Notes: generated by a model from the letters alone, not told the origin. A stretch of 47,192 nt of DNA from Bacillota bacterium (GCA_023418995.1 JAEZYP010000059.1:1-47192); one strand, 5' to 3'; counted from the stretch's first letter, positions 16,699 through 25,769 are shown. Made by a program: numbers and translations.

Positions 16699-17400
16699 AT
16701 GAGCTTTATTCAGTTTGATCAGGTGGAACGGGAGTATATTGTTGGCGACAGCGTAATTAAAGCGGTAGACGGCATAAGCTTTTCGATAGAAGGGAGTTCC
16801 TTCAATGTAATTCTGGGGCAGAGTGGAGCGGGAAAAACAACGGTTTTGAATATGCTGGGCGGAATGGATTCACCGACCCGGGGAGACATTTTGGTCGGTG
16901 AGGAAAATGTTGCAAAGCTCTCGGAAAAGGAGCTTACGGAATACCGCCGGAACAAAATCGGGTTCGTATTCCAGTTTTATAATCTGGTGCCGAATTTAAC
17001 GGCTCTGGAAAACGTGCAGCTGGCAAAGGAAATCTGCAAAGACCCGCTCGAGCCGATGGAAATGCTGGAACGGGTCGGGTTGGCCGACCGTCTGTATAAT
17101 TTCCCGAGCCAGATGTCCGGCGGCGAACAGCAGAGGGTATCCATTGCCCGTGCCCTGGCGAAGAACCCGGATATTCTGCTTTGCGACGAGCCTACGGGCG
17201 CACTGGATTCTGAAACCGGGCGTAAGGTGCTGAAGCTGATTCGGGATGTTGCAAAGGATTTGGGAAAGACCGTAATCATTGTTACTCACAACGCACCTAT
17301 CGCGGAGATGGCGGATACCGTTATCCATATGCGCGACGGAAAAATCTATGAAACAATCCATCAGGATAACCCCAGAGCCGTGGAGGAAATTGTATGGTAA
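16699..17400 (+). CDS. ABC transporter ATP-binding protein (MacB/LolD type)
   Basis: 233 residues from the ATG at 16699 after AGAGGTGAC; a longer frame starts in the -35 box and is impossible for this promoter. Walker A is GQSGAGKTT, the Q-loop is in FVFQFYNLVPNLTALENV, the signature is MSGGEQQR, Walker B is ILLCDEPTGALDSETG and the switch His lies in IIVTHNAPI. This is the MacB/LolD/FtsE branch, whose ATPases pair with FtsX-type permeases and act on extracellular or membrane-located substrates. The next gene, that permease, starts within its last codons (ATGGTAA overlap). With the adaptor and TolC-like protein further on, it forms a probable tripartite-like export or lipid/peptide mobilising complex. 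Confidence 0.92.
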   Translation: MSFIQFDQVEREYIVGDSVIKAVDGISFSIEGSSFNVILGQSGAGKTTVLNMLGGMDSPTRGDILVGEENVAKLSEKELTEYRRNKIGFVFQFYNLVPNLTALENVQLAKEICKDPLEPMEMLERVGLADRLYNFPSQMSGGEQQRVSIARALAKNPDILLCDEPTGALDSETGRKVLKLIRDVAKDLGKTVIIVTHNAPIAEMADTVIHMRDGKIYETIHQDNPRAVEEIVW

Positions 17401-19712
17401 AAGGCGGCGCCCTGTTGAAAAAATCTATACAGGATATGAAAAAATCTCTTCCGCAGTTTGTTTCAATTTTTATTATGGCGTCGGTGGCAATGACCATTGT
17501 CGTCGGGCTCGACAGTATCTGGAAAACCGTTGAGGTGCAGTCGAACCAGATGTACGCTACGACAAACGCTTCGGACTTCTGGGTTACCGTTCCCAACCCG
17601 ACGGAATCCGACCTTTGGAAGGTTCGAAATATTCCCGGGGTGGAAAAAGCGGAAAAGCGGTTCACCGTGGATTCGGAAGCTCAGATTGAGGGAAAACCGA
17701 TGCTCAAGGTTTACGCGTCGCCCCAAAACAGTTCGCTTGACCTGCCGGAAATTCAGGCGGGAACGAAGGCGAGCGGGCGGGGAGCCGTGCTCGATGAGCC
17801 GTTTGCAAAAGCGCATCACCTTTCTGTCGGGGATTCCATCACCATAAAAATCGGCGATAAAAAGGAAACCTTCCGTATCAACGCGCTGGCATTCAGCAGT
17901 GAGCACGTCTTTGCCATGAAGACCACCGGCACGCAGCCGCCGGACCCGAGTAAATACGGCTTTATCGTTGTGGATGAGGATCGGCTCGCGAGCTTTTACA
18001 GCGGCTTTAAGCCCTACAACCAGATTTCTGTCAAACTGGAAAAGGGTGCGGACGAGGCGGCGGTCATGCAGCAGCTCGATACCGTTTTTCCCAAACGGAT
18101 GCGAAATATCATTACCAGAACCGACAGCCGCAGCTTTAACATGGTGAGCGGAAAAATTCAGCAGTTTCAAACGCTTTCCACGGTATTTCCCATCATATTC
18201 TTCATCGTAACAGCGCTGATCACCTTTTCTACAATGGTTCGTCTGGTGGAGGACCAGAGAAGCCAGATCGGTCTTCTGAAAGCGCTGGGCTACAGCAAGC
18301 GGAAGATTCTGTGGCACTACACCTCCTACGGTCTTTACGTCGGGCTTCTCGGCTCGCTGAGCGGGTGCATCATCGGCCCGAACCTGATCGGAAGGGTACT
18401 GCTGAACAACCTGAGCTTCCTGTTTACCTTTCCGAGCTATCAGCTTAGTCTGAATGTTCCGAATATAATTATAAATACGCTGATTATTGTGGTCTGTACC
18501 GGCGGGGTTTCCTATTACTCGTGTCTGAAGCTGCAGTCGGAGATGCCCTCCACCCTCCTTCGCGACAAGCCGCCCAAAAAGGGAAACCATATTTTTCTGG
18601 AACGCTTTCCGAAGCTCTGGAACCGGATGAAATTCAGCAGCAAGCTTATCGCGCGCAATACGACCCGCAACAAATTTCGCATGGCGATGAGTATTCTTGG
18701 GGTTATGGGCTGTACCGGGCTGATTATCGGTGCGTTTACGCTCTACGACATGGTGACCGGAATTTCCAAAACAACCTACGAAAAGCTTTATACTTACGAC
18801 CAGAAGGTTATACTTGACCCCCGGACGACTGACCGGGATATTAAAAACCTGCACTTGGACGGCATTGTTCAGAATGTAGAAGAGGGTGCCGTGCTGCTCA
18901 CTTCCGACGCCGGAATGCGAAGGCTGGCGGTGGTTAGCGTTTATTCAAAGGACAGCCCGCTCCTGCGGCTGGAGGACGCGGACGGCAATAAGGTGGATTT
19001 GCCGGAAAGCGGAATCGCAATGACCCGAAAAATGGCGGAGCTTTTACAGGTAAAGGTCGGCGACGAGGTGAACCTCAAGCGAAGCGACGATACCTACGTC
19101 CCGGTTCGGGTCGAAAAACTCGTTTATATGGTCTCGGGGCAGGGAATTTATATGACGGACGACTACTGGGAAAAAATCGGCGAGGATTTCAAGCCGACCA
19201 GTATTTTGGTGAAATGGAACCACGAGGACGAGGGCTTTCTGCAAAGTGACTACGTTTCCGAATACGTCAGCCGCACCAAGCAAAGGGAAAATTTCGACCA
19301 GAATCTCACCTCGGTTTACATTGCCGCGTTTATGCTGATTTCGGCGGGCGGCATTCTGGCATTTATCGTCCTTTACAATATGGGAATTCTTAATTTCTTT
19401 GAACGTGTCCGCGACCTTGCAACGCTGGAGGTCCTCGGCTTTCGCCAAAAGGAAATCAGACCTTTGGTGCTGATGGAAAATATCTTTTCCGCCCTGATCG
19501 GAATTGTATTCGGTGTTCCGGTCGGCTGGCTGATTACCTATGTGTTTGCGAGCGGGTTTGGCGACGAAATGGATATGATCGGGCATCTCACGCCGGATAA
19601 GGTACTGCTCGCCGCGGTGATTACGATGATTTTTGCAGTTATCGTCAACAGCGCCGTAATCCGTAAGATTAAAACAATTGATATGCTGCAGGCGCTGAAA
19701 AGTGTCGAATAG
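17394..19712 (+). CDS. FtsX-like ABC permease with two FtsX domains
   Basis: 772 residues, starting at an ATG 7 nt before the end of the ATPase gene and preceded by GGAGG. Layout: N-terminal transmembrane helix (about 20-40), a large extracytoplasmic domain, three helices with the first FtsX domain (about 265-395; LVEDQRSQIGLLKALGYSKRKI core loop). A second unit follows: a helix near 440, an extracytoplasmic domain, and a final FtsX domain (about 640-770; FERVRDLATLEVLGFRQKEI). This 4+4-type architecture is typical of Firmicute ABC-3 permeases such as those for antimicrobial-peptide resistance or lipoprotein handling. Substrate cannot be inferred. It is the membrane part of the complex with the preceding ATPase. 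Confidence 0.9.
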   Translation: MVKGGALLKKSIQDMKKSLPQFVSIFIMASVAMTIVVGLDSIWKTVEVQSNQMYATTNASDFWVTVPNPTESDLWKVRNIPGVEKAEKRFTVDSEAQIEGKPMLKVYASPQNSSLDLPEIQAGTKASGRGAVLDEPFAKAHHLSVGDSITIKIGDKKETFRINALAFSSEHVFAMKTTGTQPPDPSKYGFIVVDEDRLASFYSGFKPYNQISVKLEKGADEAAVMQQLDTVFPKRMRNIITRTDSRSFNMVSGKIQQFQTLSTVFPIIFFIVTALITFSTMVRLVEDQRSQIGLLKALGYSKRKILWHYTSYGLYVGLLGSLSGCIIGPNLIGRVLLNNLSFLFTFPSYQLSLNVPNIIINTLIIVVCTGGVSYYSCLKLQSEMPSTLLRDKPPKKGNHIFLERFPKLWNRMKFSSKLIARNTTRNKFRMAMSILGVMGCTGLIIGAFTLYDMVTGISKTTYEKLYTYDQKVILDPRTTDRDIKNLHLDGIVQNVEEGAVLLTSDAGMRRLAVVSVYSKDSPLLRLEDADGNKVDLPESGIAMTRKMAELLQVKVGDEVNLKRSDDTYVPVRVEKLVYMVSGQGIYMTDDYWEKIGEDFKPTSILVKWNHEDEGFLQSDYVSEYVSRTKQRENFDQNLTSVYIAAFMLISAGGILAFIVLYNMGILNFFERVRDLATLEVLGFRQKEIRPLVLMENIFSALIGIVFGVPVGWLITYVFASGFGDEMDMIGHLTPDKVLLAAVITMIFAVIVNSAVIRKIKTIDMLQALKSVE

Positions 19713-19728
19713 CTCAGGAGGAATCGAA

Positions 19729-20853
19729 ATGAAATCAAAAAAATACATTGCGCTGAGCATGGCGCTTGTTCTGCTTGTCTTTGCCGGCTGCGGCAAGGGG
19801 AAGAATCCCGCGCCGGAAGCTACGCCGTCAGCGGCATCCAGCACGGCTAAATCAAACGAAACCGTCGTGTGGGGCGAAGTGAAATTCAACGAAGAATATC
19901 AGATTAACATCGACTTTCCCGCAACGGTTTCCGAGATCTACGTCAAGGAGGGCGACACGGTAAAGAAGGATGATACGCTGATTGCGCTTTCCGCGCAGGA
20001 TTACGAGAAGAACCTGAAAAAGCTGCAGGCGCAGGCGGATTCCACCAAGGGCGCGATCAATAACGTAGATCAGGCTGCGCTGCAAGCGGAAATCGATACG
20101 CTGAAAAAACAGATTTCCACCAAAACCTCCGAGCTGAACAGCGGGAGCAAGGCGGAGCTGCAGCTGCTTCAAAGCTCTTTGACCCGCGCCAACAAAGAGG
20201 TTAAGGACGCGCAGGACAACGTGAATAAATATCAGAAGCTTTTTAAGGACGGCGTAATCTCACAGGCCGAGCTGGATACTTATACAGATATTCTGAACCA
20301 GAAGCAAAAGGCGAAAAATGATGTTCTCAACAATATCACGAAAACAAAACGTGCGTTGCAGGAGGAGCTGGACGGTCTGAACACCAACCTCAAATACAAG
20401 GAGGTGCAGCTCAGCCAGCAGAAAAACAGTGAGACTGCGGCGCAGATGGATTTGGATATTATGGCGGGCAAGGGGCAGAAGCCTTATCTTTTGGGGAATC
20501 AAATTATTTCAAACCTCGATCACGCAATCGTAAAGGAGATTTCCGTGGTAAAGGGCTCCGCACTGGGAACGCAGTACGCCGCGCAAAAGGTTATCAGCCT
20601 GATCGACAGCTCCAGTCTGTATGTAAGCGCGGAGGTTCCCGAAGAGTTTATCAGCCGAATATCTGTGGGCAGCAAGGTCGAAATTATCCCCACGGCTAAT
20701 AAAGATTTGAAAATACCGGGGCAGATTCTGCGAATCTCAAACCAGGCGATTGAAAAGGACGGCGATCGGATTGTAAAGGTGCAGGTAAAGCCGGAGGATA
20801 AGAACAATTTCCTCAAGCCGGGCTATACTGCGGATGTCCGGTTTGTTCCATGA
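19729..20853 (+). CDS. HlyD/RND-type efflux adaptor lipoprotein
   Basis: 374 residues from the ATG at 19729 after a perfect AGGAGG. The N terminus is a lipoprotein signal: basic KSKK, hydrophobic stretch, then VFAGC with the lipid-accepting Cys at 21. A Ser/Ala/Pro linker leads to the half biotinyl-lipoyl motif (FPATVSEIYVKEGDTVKKDDTLIAL). A long coiled-coil hairpin (about 100-250) follows, then the second lipoyl half (ISNLDHAIVKEISVVKGSAL) and a beta-barrel domain near the end with RIVKVQVKPEDKNNFLKPGYTADVRF. Such membrane-fusion proteins bridge an inner ABC permease and an outer component or the cell wall. In a monoderm host it would stand on the outer face of the membrane. Confidence 0.9.
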   Translation: MKSKKYIALSMALVLLVFAGCGKGKNPAPEATPSAASSTAKSNETVVWGEVKFNEEYQINIDFPATVSEIYVKEGDTVKKDDTLIALSAQDYEKNLKKLQAQADSTKGAINNVDQAALQAEIDTLKKQISTKTSELNSGSKAELQLLQSSLTRANKEVKDAQDNVNKYQKLFKDGVISQAELDTYTDILNQKQKAKNDVLNNITKTKRALQEELDGLNTNLKYKEVQLSQQKNSETAAQMDLDIMAGKGQKPYLLGNQIISNLDHAIVKEISVVKGSALGTQYAAQKVISLIDSSSLYVSAEVPEEFISRISVGSKVEIIPTANKDLKIPGQILRISNQAIEKDGDRIVKVQVKPEDKNNFLKPGYTADVRFVP

Positions 20854-20884
20854 CGCGGTTGACAGAATTTGAGGGAATGTTACA

Positions 20885-20938
20885 ATGAAGATAACGCTTG
20901 AAAGATTCTTCCAGAAGCTGAGGGAAGGAAGTGCATGA
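20885..20938 (+). CDS. possible 17-residue leader ORF before the TetR gene
   Basis: An ATG at 20885, preceded by GAGGGAA, opens a 17-codon frame (MKITLERFFQKLREGSA) that ends at TGA 20936-20938, one base before the TetR ATG. The position would allow translational coupling. Length is too short for coding statistics, so it may be chance. Confidence 0.25.
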   Translation: MKITLERFFQKLREGSA

Positions 20939-20939
20939 A

Positions 20940-21617
20940 ATGAGGATATGTAAAAAACCGGAGGAACGGAAGCTGGAGATTACAGAGGCCGCGCTGGAGC
21001 TGTTCCTTGAAAAAGGGTACGAAAATGTTTCGGTGAAGGACATCACCAATAAGGTCAATGTTGCGTCCGGTCTGTTTCATTATTATTTTCACTCCAAGGA
21101 AGAGGTTCTGATGGAGTGCGTTCGGCTTGACCGAAAACAGTTTATCGAGGAGCTGAACCAGTCGAAATATCTCAATGAAGATAGAAGCGCCATAGAAAAG
21201 ATCAATTATCTGATGAGCCGGGCGGTGCAGAATATTATGGCGCGTTCTGAATTGATTCAGAACGTGTGGTATGTGAGTAACGGAATGCTGATGAACCAGA
21301 TCAAGCTGGAGGTTCTCGGTGCAATCTCCGATATGCTGGCCAAATTTATAGAGCAGGGCAACGTGGAGGGTGTTTTCGCCTGTAAATTCCCGTATGCCGT
21401 CGCGGAAATCGCTGTTTTCGGCTTGAACCAGCACTTTATCCTTGAGCAGGAACGCGACCCCTCTCTCCGGAAATATTTATTGGGAGAGTATATCTATATG
21501 AGCCGGGAAAAGCTGCGTGAAATTTTTATGGGCGCGCTCAACATGAAAGAGCCGGGCGGCCTACTGGATTTTCCGATGCCCGAAACACAAAAAAAGACCA
21601 AGGAGGAGAGCTTATGA
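20940..21617 (+). CDS. TetR/AcrR family transcriptional regulator of the efflux operon
   Basis: 225 residues from the ATG at 20940, about 10 nt after AGGGAAGGAA; a GTG three codons earlier is the alternative. The N-terminal TetR helix-turn-helix (about 12-58) reads KLEITEAALELFLEKGYENVSV, DITNKVNVASG and LFHYYFHSKEEVL, shown here in segments. The C-terminal ligand-binding region has no recognised subfamily. It is the fourth gene of the operon, inserted between adaptor and TolC-like genes, and shares an ATGA overlap with the latter. It most probably represses its own operon through the palindrome at 16661-16682, about 4.3 kb upstream, with release by a transported or related compound. Confidence 0.88.
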   Translation: MRICKKPEERKLEITEAALELFLEKGYENVSVKDITNKVNVASGLFHYYFHSKEEVLMECVRLDRKQFIEELNQSKYLNEDRSAIEKINYLMSRAVQNIMARSELIQNVWYVSNGMLMNQIKLEVLGAISDMLAKFIEQGNVEGVFACKFPYAVAEIAVFGLNQHFILEQERDPSLRKYLLGEYIYMSREKLREIFMGALNMKEPGGLLDFPMPETQKKTKEESL

Positions 21618-22771
21618 AAAAAGCAAAGCAGCTCGGCGCACTGGCGCTGGCGGGAATCTTCGTTGTGAGTGCCGCCGTTCCCGTTTCCGCTCAGGAAACG
21701 GCACAGACCGCTTACCGGGTGGAATATTCCCAGGTGGAACAGCTGGTCTTGCAGAATAACCTGCAGGTAAACAGCAACGATCGCCTGATTAAAAGTATGG
21801 ACGACGAAAAAGAGCTGAAAGAAAAGTATGCGAAGCTCTCCGATACCCTGTCGCAGGCGAGCACTGGAATGAACGCGATTATCAATAACCCGATGGCGAC
21901 CCCCGATTTAAAAGCGGTTGCGCAGGGAACCAACGCGTCCCTCTCCTCCCTGAACGCAATTCTGAATATGCAGCAGGACGTTTCAGAGGATGATTTTGAG
22001 CTGGTCGAGCTGCAAGCGGAGCTTTCTGATTATCAGTTGGTTAAAACCGCGCAGAACATGTTTTCCGTATATTATCAGCTGCAGTACAATATTGAAAAGC
22101 TGACCAATACGCGTGTCGTTCTGGAAAACCAGGTCAAAACCGCGCAGGCAAGGCTGGATGTGAAGCAGGCAACCCCCGTTGCTGTAGCGGACGCAAAAGC
22201 CGCCGTGGCAGAGCTGGATTATAATCTGAACGCGTTAAGGAGCCAGTCAAAATCTGTTGCGTACCAGATGAATCAGCTTCTGGGGCACGCGTACAGCGAC
22301 CAGATCACCTTCGGCGCGATGCCTGCGCCCGACACCGCTTACGCGGCAAAGCTCAGCCTTGCTGCCGATATTCCGGCGGCGCAGGACGCCAGCTATAAAG
22401 TCAAGATCAGCCAAAAGCAGCGTGCCATTATTGACGACGATACCTCCGAAAACCGCGACAAACGGCGGATAAAAAGCAACGACGCGGAAATGGAGCGGCA
22501 GAGTATCGGCGCTTCCTTGGAAAAACAGTACGATACGATTTTAAAACAGCAGGATGTTCTGAAAACGGAGCAGCAAAAGCTCGACACCGCCAAGCTGAAA
22601 CAGGATCAGGCGCAGAAAAAGTACGCTCTCGGGCTAATGTCCGGCGTGGATTATACGAAGACAAGGAACGACTATTTAGCGCAGAAATCGGTAACGCAGG
22701 GCGCGTCGTCTGCCCTCTTCTGGGAAATCGAAAGCTACCGGTGGATGGTCAGAGGACTTCCAGCGTCTTAA
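21614..22771 (+). CDS. TolC family-like secreted coiled-coil protein
   Basis: 385 residues, starting in an ATGA overlap with the TetR stop, behind AGGAGGAGAG. A clear signal peptide (KKAKQLGALALAGIFVVSAAVPVSA) precedes two long helical hairpins. Segments such as VLENQVKTAQARLDVKQATPVAVADAK followed by YQMNQLLG, and the second-repeat KYALGLMSGVDYTKTRNDYLAQ, are typical of outer-membrane efflux proteins of the TolC family. The usual beta-strand segments are short or absent, so it is probably not a complete outer-membrane barrel. TolC homologues do occur in monoderm Clostridia beside ABC/HlyD genes, where their role is unsettled. Here it likely extends the adaptor through the cell wall or acts as an extracellular periplasm-like tunnel; this is inference. 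Confidence 0.78.
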   Translation: MKKAKQLGALALAGIFVVSAAVPVSAQETAQTAYRVEYSQVEQLVLQNNLQVNSNDRLIKSMDDEKELKEKYAKLSDTLSQASTGMNAIINNPMATPDLKAVAQGTNASLSSLNAILNMQQDVSEDDFELVELQAELSDYQLVKTAQNMFSVYYQLQYNIEKLTNTRVVLENQVKTAQARLDVKQATPVAVADAKAAVAELDYNLNALRSQSKSVAYQMNQLLGHAYSDQITFGAMPAPDTAYAAKLSLAADIPAAQDASYKVKISQKQRAIIDDDTSENRDKRRIKSNDAEMERQSIGASLEKQYDTILKQQDVLKTEQQKLDTAKLKQDQAQKKYALGLMSGVDYTKTRNDYLAQKSVTQGASSALFWEIESYRWMVRGLPAS

Positions 22772-22787
22772 ACTTAGATGAAACAAA

Positions 22788-22820
22788 ACAGCGCCCCCCG
22801 AGGGACGCTGTTTTTGTTTT
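22788..22820 (+). terminator. terminator between convergent efflux operon and cation ATPase
   Basis: ACAGCG / CGCTGT with an inner CCC/GGG extension is followed by TTTTTGTTTT on the plus strand. Read on the minus strand the same hairpin is followed by TTTTGTTT, so it may serve both directions. Confidence 0.75.
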
Positions 22821-22887
22821 GCCCTCAGGTCGCGAGGGAGAGTGCTGGTATTCCAGCTGGTCGGGATAGCAGATATTGTTTCGTGGT

Positions 22888-25524
22888 TTATGGGCGGCGG
22901 GCAAGTCTTCTCTGAATCAGCTTTACCAGCTCTACGACCGGGATAACCGAGAAGGCAAGCGCCATTGCGACGGTGTACTCCGCCAGACTGATGGTTTCAA
23001 AGCTGAAGGCTGTGGCGAGGAACGGGATATATATTACCGCCGTAGTCAGGAGCAGCGAAACAACCATTGCTCCGATCAGGAACAGGTTCTGATGTCGAAT
23101 CTTAAAGATGGAACCTCTTTGAGAACGCATATTAAAGGAATGGAAAATTTCCGCCATCGACATGGTTAGGAACGCCATTGTCATGCCGTCGGCACTGTTG
23201 GTGAATTCCCAGATTCCGGTTTCCATAAAATGACCGATGAGGTAAGCCGCAAGGGTGATAATCGTTACAAGCACACCCTGATAAGCGACATCGAAGCCAA
23301 GTCCCTCTGAGAAAATGCCGCTCTTCGGGTCGCGCGGTCTGCGCGTCATCAAATCCCGTTCCCCGCGCTCCATGCCCAATGCCAGAGCAGGGAAGCAGTC
23401 GGTAATCAGGTTAATCCAGAGCAGATGAACCGGCTTTAAAATGACGAACCCGAGAATGGTCGCGGTAAATACCGAGAGTACCTCGCTGAGGTTTGAAGCC
23501 AGCAGGAACTGGATCGACTTACGGATGTTGTCGTAAATTTTACGACCTTCCTCTACCGCCGAAACAATCGTGGCGAAGTTGTCGTCCGCCAGCACCATAT
23601 CCGCTACGTTCTTGGTCACGTCTGTGCCGGTGATACCCATGCCGACACCGATATCCGCGCTCTTAATGGAAGGGGCGTCGTTCACGCCGTCGCCGGTCAT
23701 CGCGGTAACCATGCCCTTGCCCTTCCACGCATTCACAATGCGTACCTTATGCTCCGGCTGAACTCTGGCGTAAACCGAATATTTTTCGATACTGTTTTGA
23801 AGCTCCTCCTCGCTGAGGTCATCCAGCTGCGCGCCGGTGACCGCCTGTGAGGCATCCTTTATAATACCAAGCTGAGTCGCGATTGCCACCGCGGTATCCC
23901 TATGGTCGCCCGTTATCATAACCGGGCGGATGCTCGCCGCCTTGCACTCTTCAATCGCGCTTACAACCTCGGGGCGTATCGGGTCAATCATGCCAACCAG
24001 CCCGATGAAGATGAGGGCTTGCTCCAGAGCCTCCGGCTCAAGGGAATCCGGCAATGCGGCGTATTTCCTGCACCCGGCGCCCAGCACGCGCAGCGCCTTG
24101 TCTGCCATGCGCTTGTTTTCCGCCATGACCTCCGCACGCAGCGTTTCGGTCAGCTCCACCACGCTGCCCGCGCGGAAAATATGGGTGCATCTTTTCAGAA
24201 TTTCATCCGGTGCGCCCTTGGTGTACTGAATATAGCCATTCTCCGCCCTGTGCACCGAGGACATCATTTTCCGCATGGAGTCGAACGGTGCTTCGCCGAC
24301 GCGCGGGGATTTCTCCTTTAAGTCGTATTTTTTCAGGTTCAGCGCGGCAGCGTAGGAAACCAGCGCGTTTTCCGTCGGCTCGCCCCTCACCTCGCCGTCG
24401 CGGCTCAGCTCCGCGTCACTGCAAAGCGCCATGGCAGTTGCCAGCAGAGGCTCGTCGTCGCCGTAATGCTCCACTACCGTCATCTTATTTTGCGTTAGCG
24501 TTCCGGTCTTATCCGAGCAGATGACCTGTGCACAGCCAAGGGTTTCCACCGCGGTGAGCTTGCGGATGACCGCATTTCGCCGCGACATATTCGTTACGCC
24601 GATGGAGAGAACGATGGTAACGACCGTCGCGAGTCCTTCCGGAATTGCGGCAACCGCAAGGCTTACCGCGACCATGAAGGTGTTTAGCACCGACTGCAAA
24701 TGGAAATTGCCTTCTTTCACAAGGCTGAACGCGAACATAAAGATACAGATTCCAACCACTAAGTAGGTCAGGATTTTGCTTAGCTGGTTCAGCTTGATCT
24801 GAAGCGGCGTCTCGCTTTTTTTCGCGTTTGCCAGCGCGTCCGCAATCTTGCCCATTTCCGTTTGCATACCGGTTGCTACCACAACGGCTTTTCCGCGTCC
24901 GTATACCACGGTGCTGCCCATATAGGCCATATTTTTGCGGTCACCGAGGGTGATTTCCTTATTTTGCCCCAGAGACAGCGCACCGACAATTTTATTTACT
25001 GGGACGGACTCGCCTGTTAAGGCGGCTTCCTCTATTTTCATGCTGGCGCTTTCCAGAATTCGGCAATCCGCCGGAATTGCATCGCCCGCTTCCAGGATGA
25101 CGACGTCTCCGGTAACAAGGTCTTCGCTTTTCACCATAGAAATTGTTCCGTCCCGCAGGACCTTGGAGGTTGCCGCGGACATTTCCTGCAAAGCTTCAAT
25201 CGCTTTTTCCGCTTTGTTTTCCTGGTAAACGCCGAGCACGGCATTGATCAGCACGACAATCATAATGATGAATACGTCCGCAAAGGATTCATGCGCGTAA
25301 GCGGAGGTAAAAGCGGAAATAATCGCGGCAACGATTAAAATAACCGTCATCGGCTCGGAAAGCTGCATCAAAAACTGCTTGAGCAAAGAATCCTTTTTCC
25401 CCTCCGCCAGCCTGTTTTTTCCGTTGGTTTCCAGCCGTGTTTGTGCCTGCGCCCCGGCAAGGCCTTTTTCACTGCTTTTTACTTGCTGTAGAACTTCATC
25501 CGTTTTTTCCAAATAGTATTTCAT
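22888..25524 (-). CDS. P2-type cation-transporting ATPase (calcium/manganese family)
   Basis: 878 residues, with AAGGAAG before the ATG. All P-type motifs are intact: TGES at 170-173, PEGL at 295-298 in membrane helix M4, the phosphorylated Asp338 in CSDKTGTLTQNKMT, TGDHRDTA and the hinge TGDGVNDAPSIKSADIG. M6 carries LWINLITDCFPALALG with the Asn and Asp that bind Ca or Mn in SERCA- and PMR1-like pumps. An N-terminal cation-ATPase domain and ten membrane helices are consistent with a P2A pump. Family members export Ca2+ or Mn2+ from the cytosol. The leader holds a yybP-ykoY riboswitch, which is known to sense Mn2+, so Mn2+ efflux is the likelier physiological role. This is inference from the regulator plus family. 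Confidence 0.93.
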   Translation of the reverse strand: MKYYLEKTDEVLQQVKSSEKGLAGAQAQTRLETNGKNRLAEGKKDSLLKQFLMQLSEPMTVILIVAAIISAFTSAYAHESFADVFIIMIVVLINAVLGVYQENKAEKAIEALQEMSAATSKVLRDGTISMVKSEDLVTGDVVILEAGDAIPADCRILESASMKIEEAALTGESVPVNKIVGALSLGQNKEITLGDRKNMAYMGSTVVYGRGKAVVVATGMQTEMGKIADALANAKKSETPLQIKLNQLSKILTYLVVGICIFMFAFSLVKEGNFHLQSVLNTFMVAVSLAVAAIPEGLATVVTIVLSIGVTNMSRRNAVIRKLTAVETLGCAQVICSDKTGTLTQNKMTVVEHYGDDEPLLATAMALCSDAELSRDGEVRGEPTENALVSYAAALNLKKYDLKEKSPRVGEAPFDSMRKMMSSVHRAENGYIQYTKGAPDEILKRCTHIFRAGSVVELTETLRAEVMAENKRMADKALRVLGAGCRKYAALPDSLEPEALEQALIFIGLVGMIDPIRPEVVSAIEECKAASIRPVMITGDHRDTAVAIATQLGIIKDASQAVTGAQLDDLSEEELQNSIEKYSVYARVQPEHKVRIVNAWKGKGMVTAMTGDGVNDAPSIKSADIGVGMGITGTDVTKNVADMVLADDNFATIVSAVEEGRKIYDNIRKSIQFLLASNLSEVLSVFTATILGFVILKPVHLLWINLITDCFPALALGMERGERDLMTRRPRDPKSGIFSEGLGFDVAYQGVLVTIITLAAYLIGHFMETGIWEFTNSADGMTMAFLTMSMAEIFHSFNMRSQRGSIFKIRHQNLFLIGAMVVSLLLTTAVIYIPFLATAFSFETISLAEYTVAMALAFSVIPVVELVKLIQRRLARRP

Positions 25525-25560
25525 TCAGTTCTTCCTTTCCTATTGCGGATGGGAGAAAAT

Positions 25561-25602
25561 AAAAAGACCCATGCACAACTTATGTAAGTTATGCATGAGT
25601 CT
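25561..25602 (-). terminator. riboswitch expression platform: intrinsic terminator
   Basis: On the minus strand a 17-bp stem with a few G-U or C-A irregularities (arms at 25602-25586 and 25581-25565, loop ACAT) is followed by TTTTT ending at 25561. It sits between the aptamer and the ATPase start, so it is the probable off state. Confidence 0.85.
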
Positions 25603-25604
25603 CG

Positions 25605-25695
25605 TTCATAAAGACAAGCCAGACCTTTTGGGCCATGTATGTTGACTTGGCACGTCGGTCGAAAACCGTACGTAAACTACTCCCCCAAACAATGT
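25605..25695 (-). ncRNA. yybP-ykoY (manganese) riboswitch aptamer
   Basis: Read on the minus strand, GGGGGAGTAG (25686-25677) is followed by a small GGTTTTCGACC hairpin, then GTCAACATACATGGCC and the closing side GGTCTGGCTTGTC. The GGGGAGUAG box and the (G)UCAACAUAC loop are the two conserved elements of the yybP-ykoY class, which senses Mn2+ and controls Mn exporters including P-type ATPases. The closing P1 helix could not be resolved completely by eye. A promoter lies just upstream and a terminator just downstream, so Mn2+ binding would favour read-through. Confidence 0.8.
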
Positions 25696-25701
25696 TTTAC
25701 T

Positions 25702-25730
25702 ATAATATCAGAAAATAATTCTATTGTCAA
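25702..25730 (-). promoter_or_regulatory. sigma-A promoter of the riboswitch/ATPase transcript
   Basis: On the minus strand TTGACA (25730-25725) and TATTAT (25707-25702) have a 17-bp spacer, a strong promoter starting a few bases before the aptamer. Confidence 0.82.
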
Positions 25731-25769
25731 GGGATTCCCGGGCGATAAAAATTAATACTTCTGTGTTTG

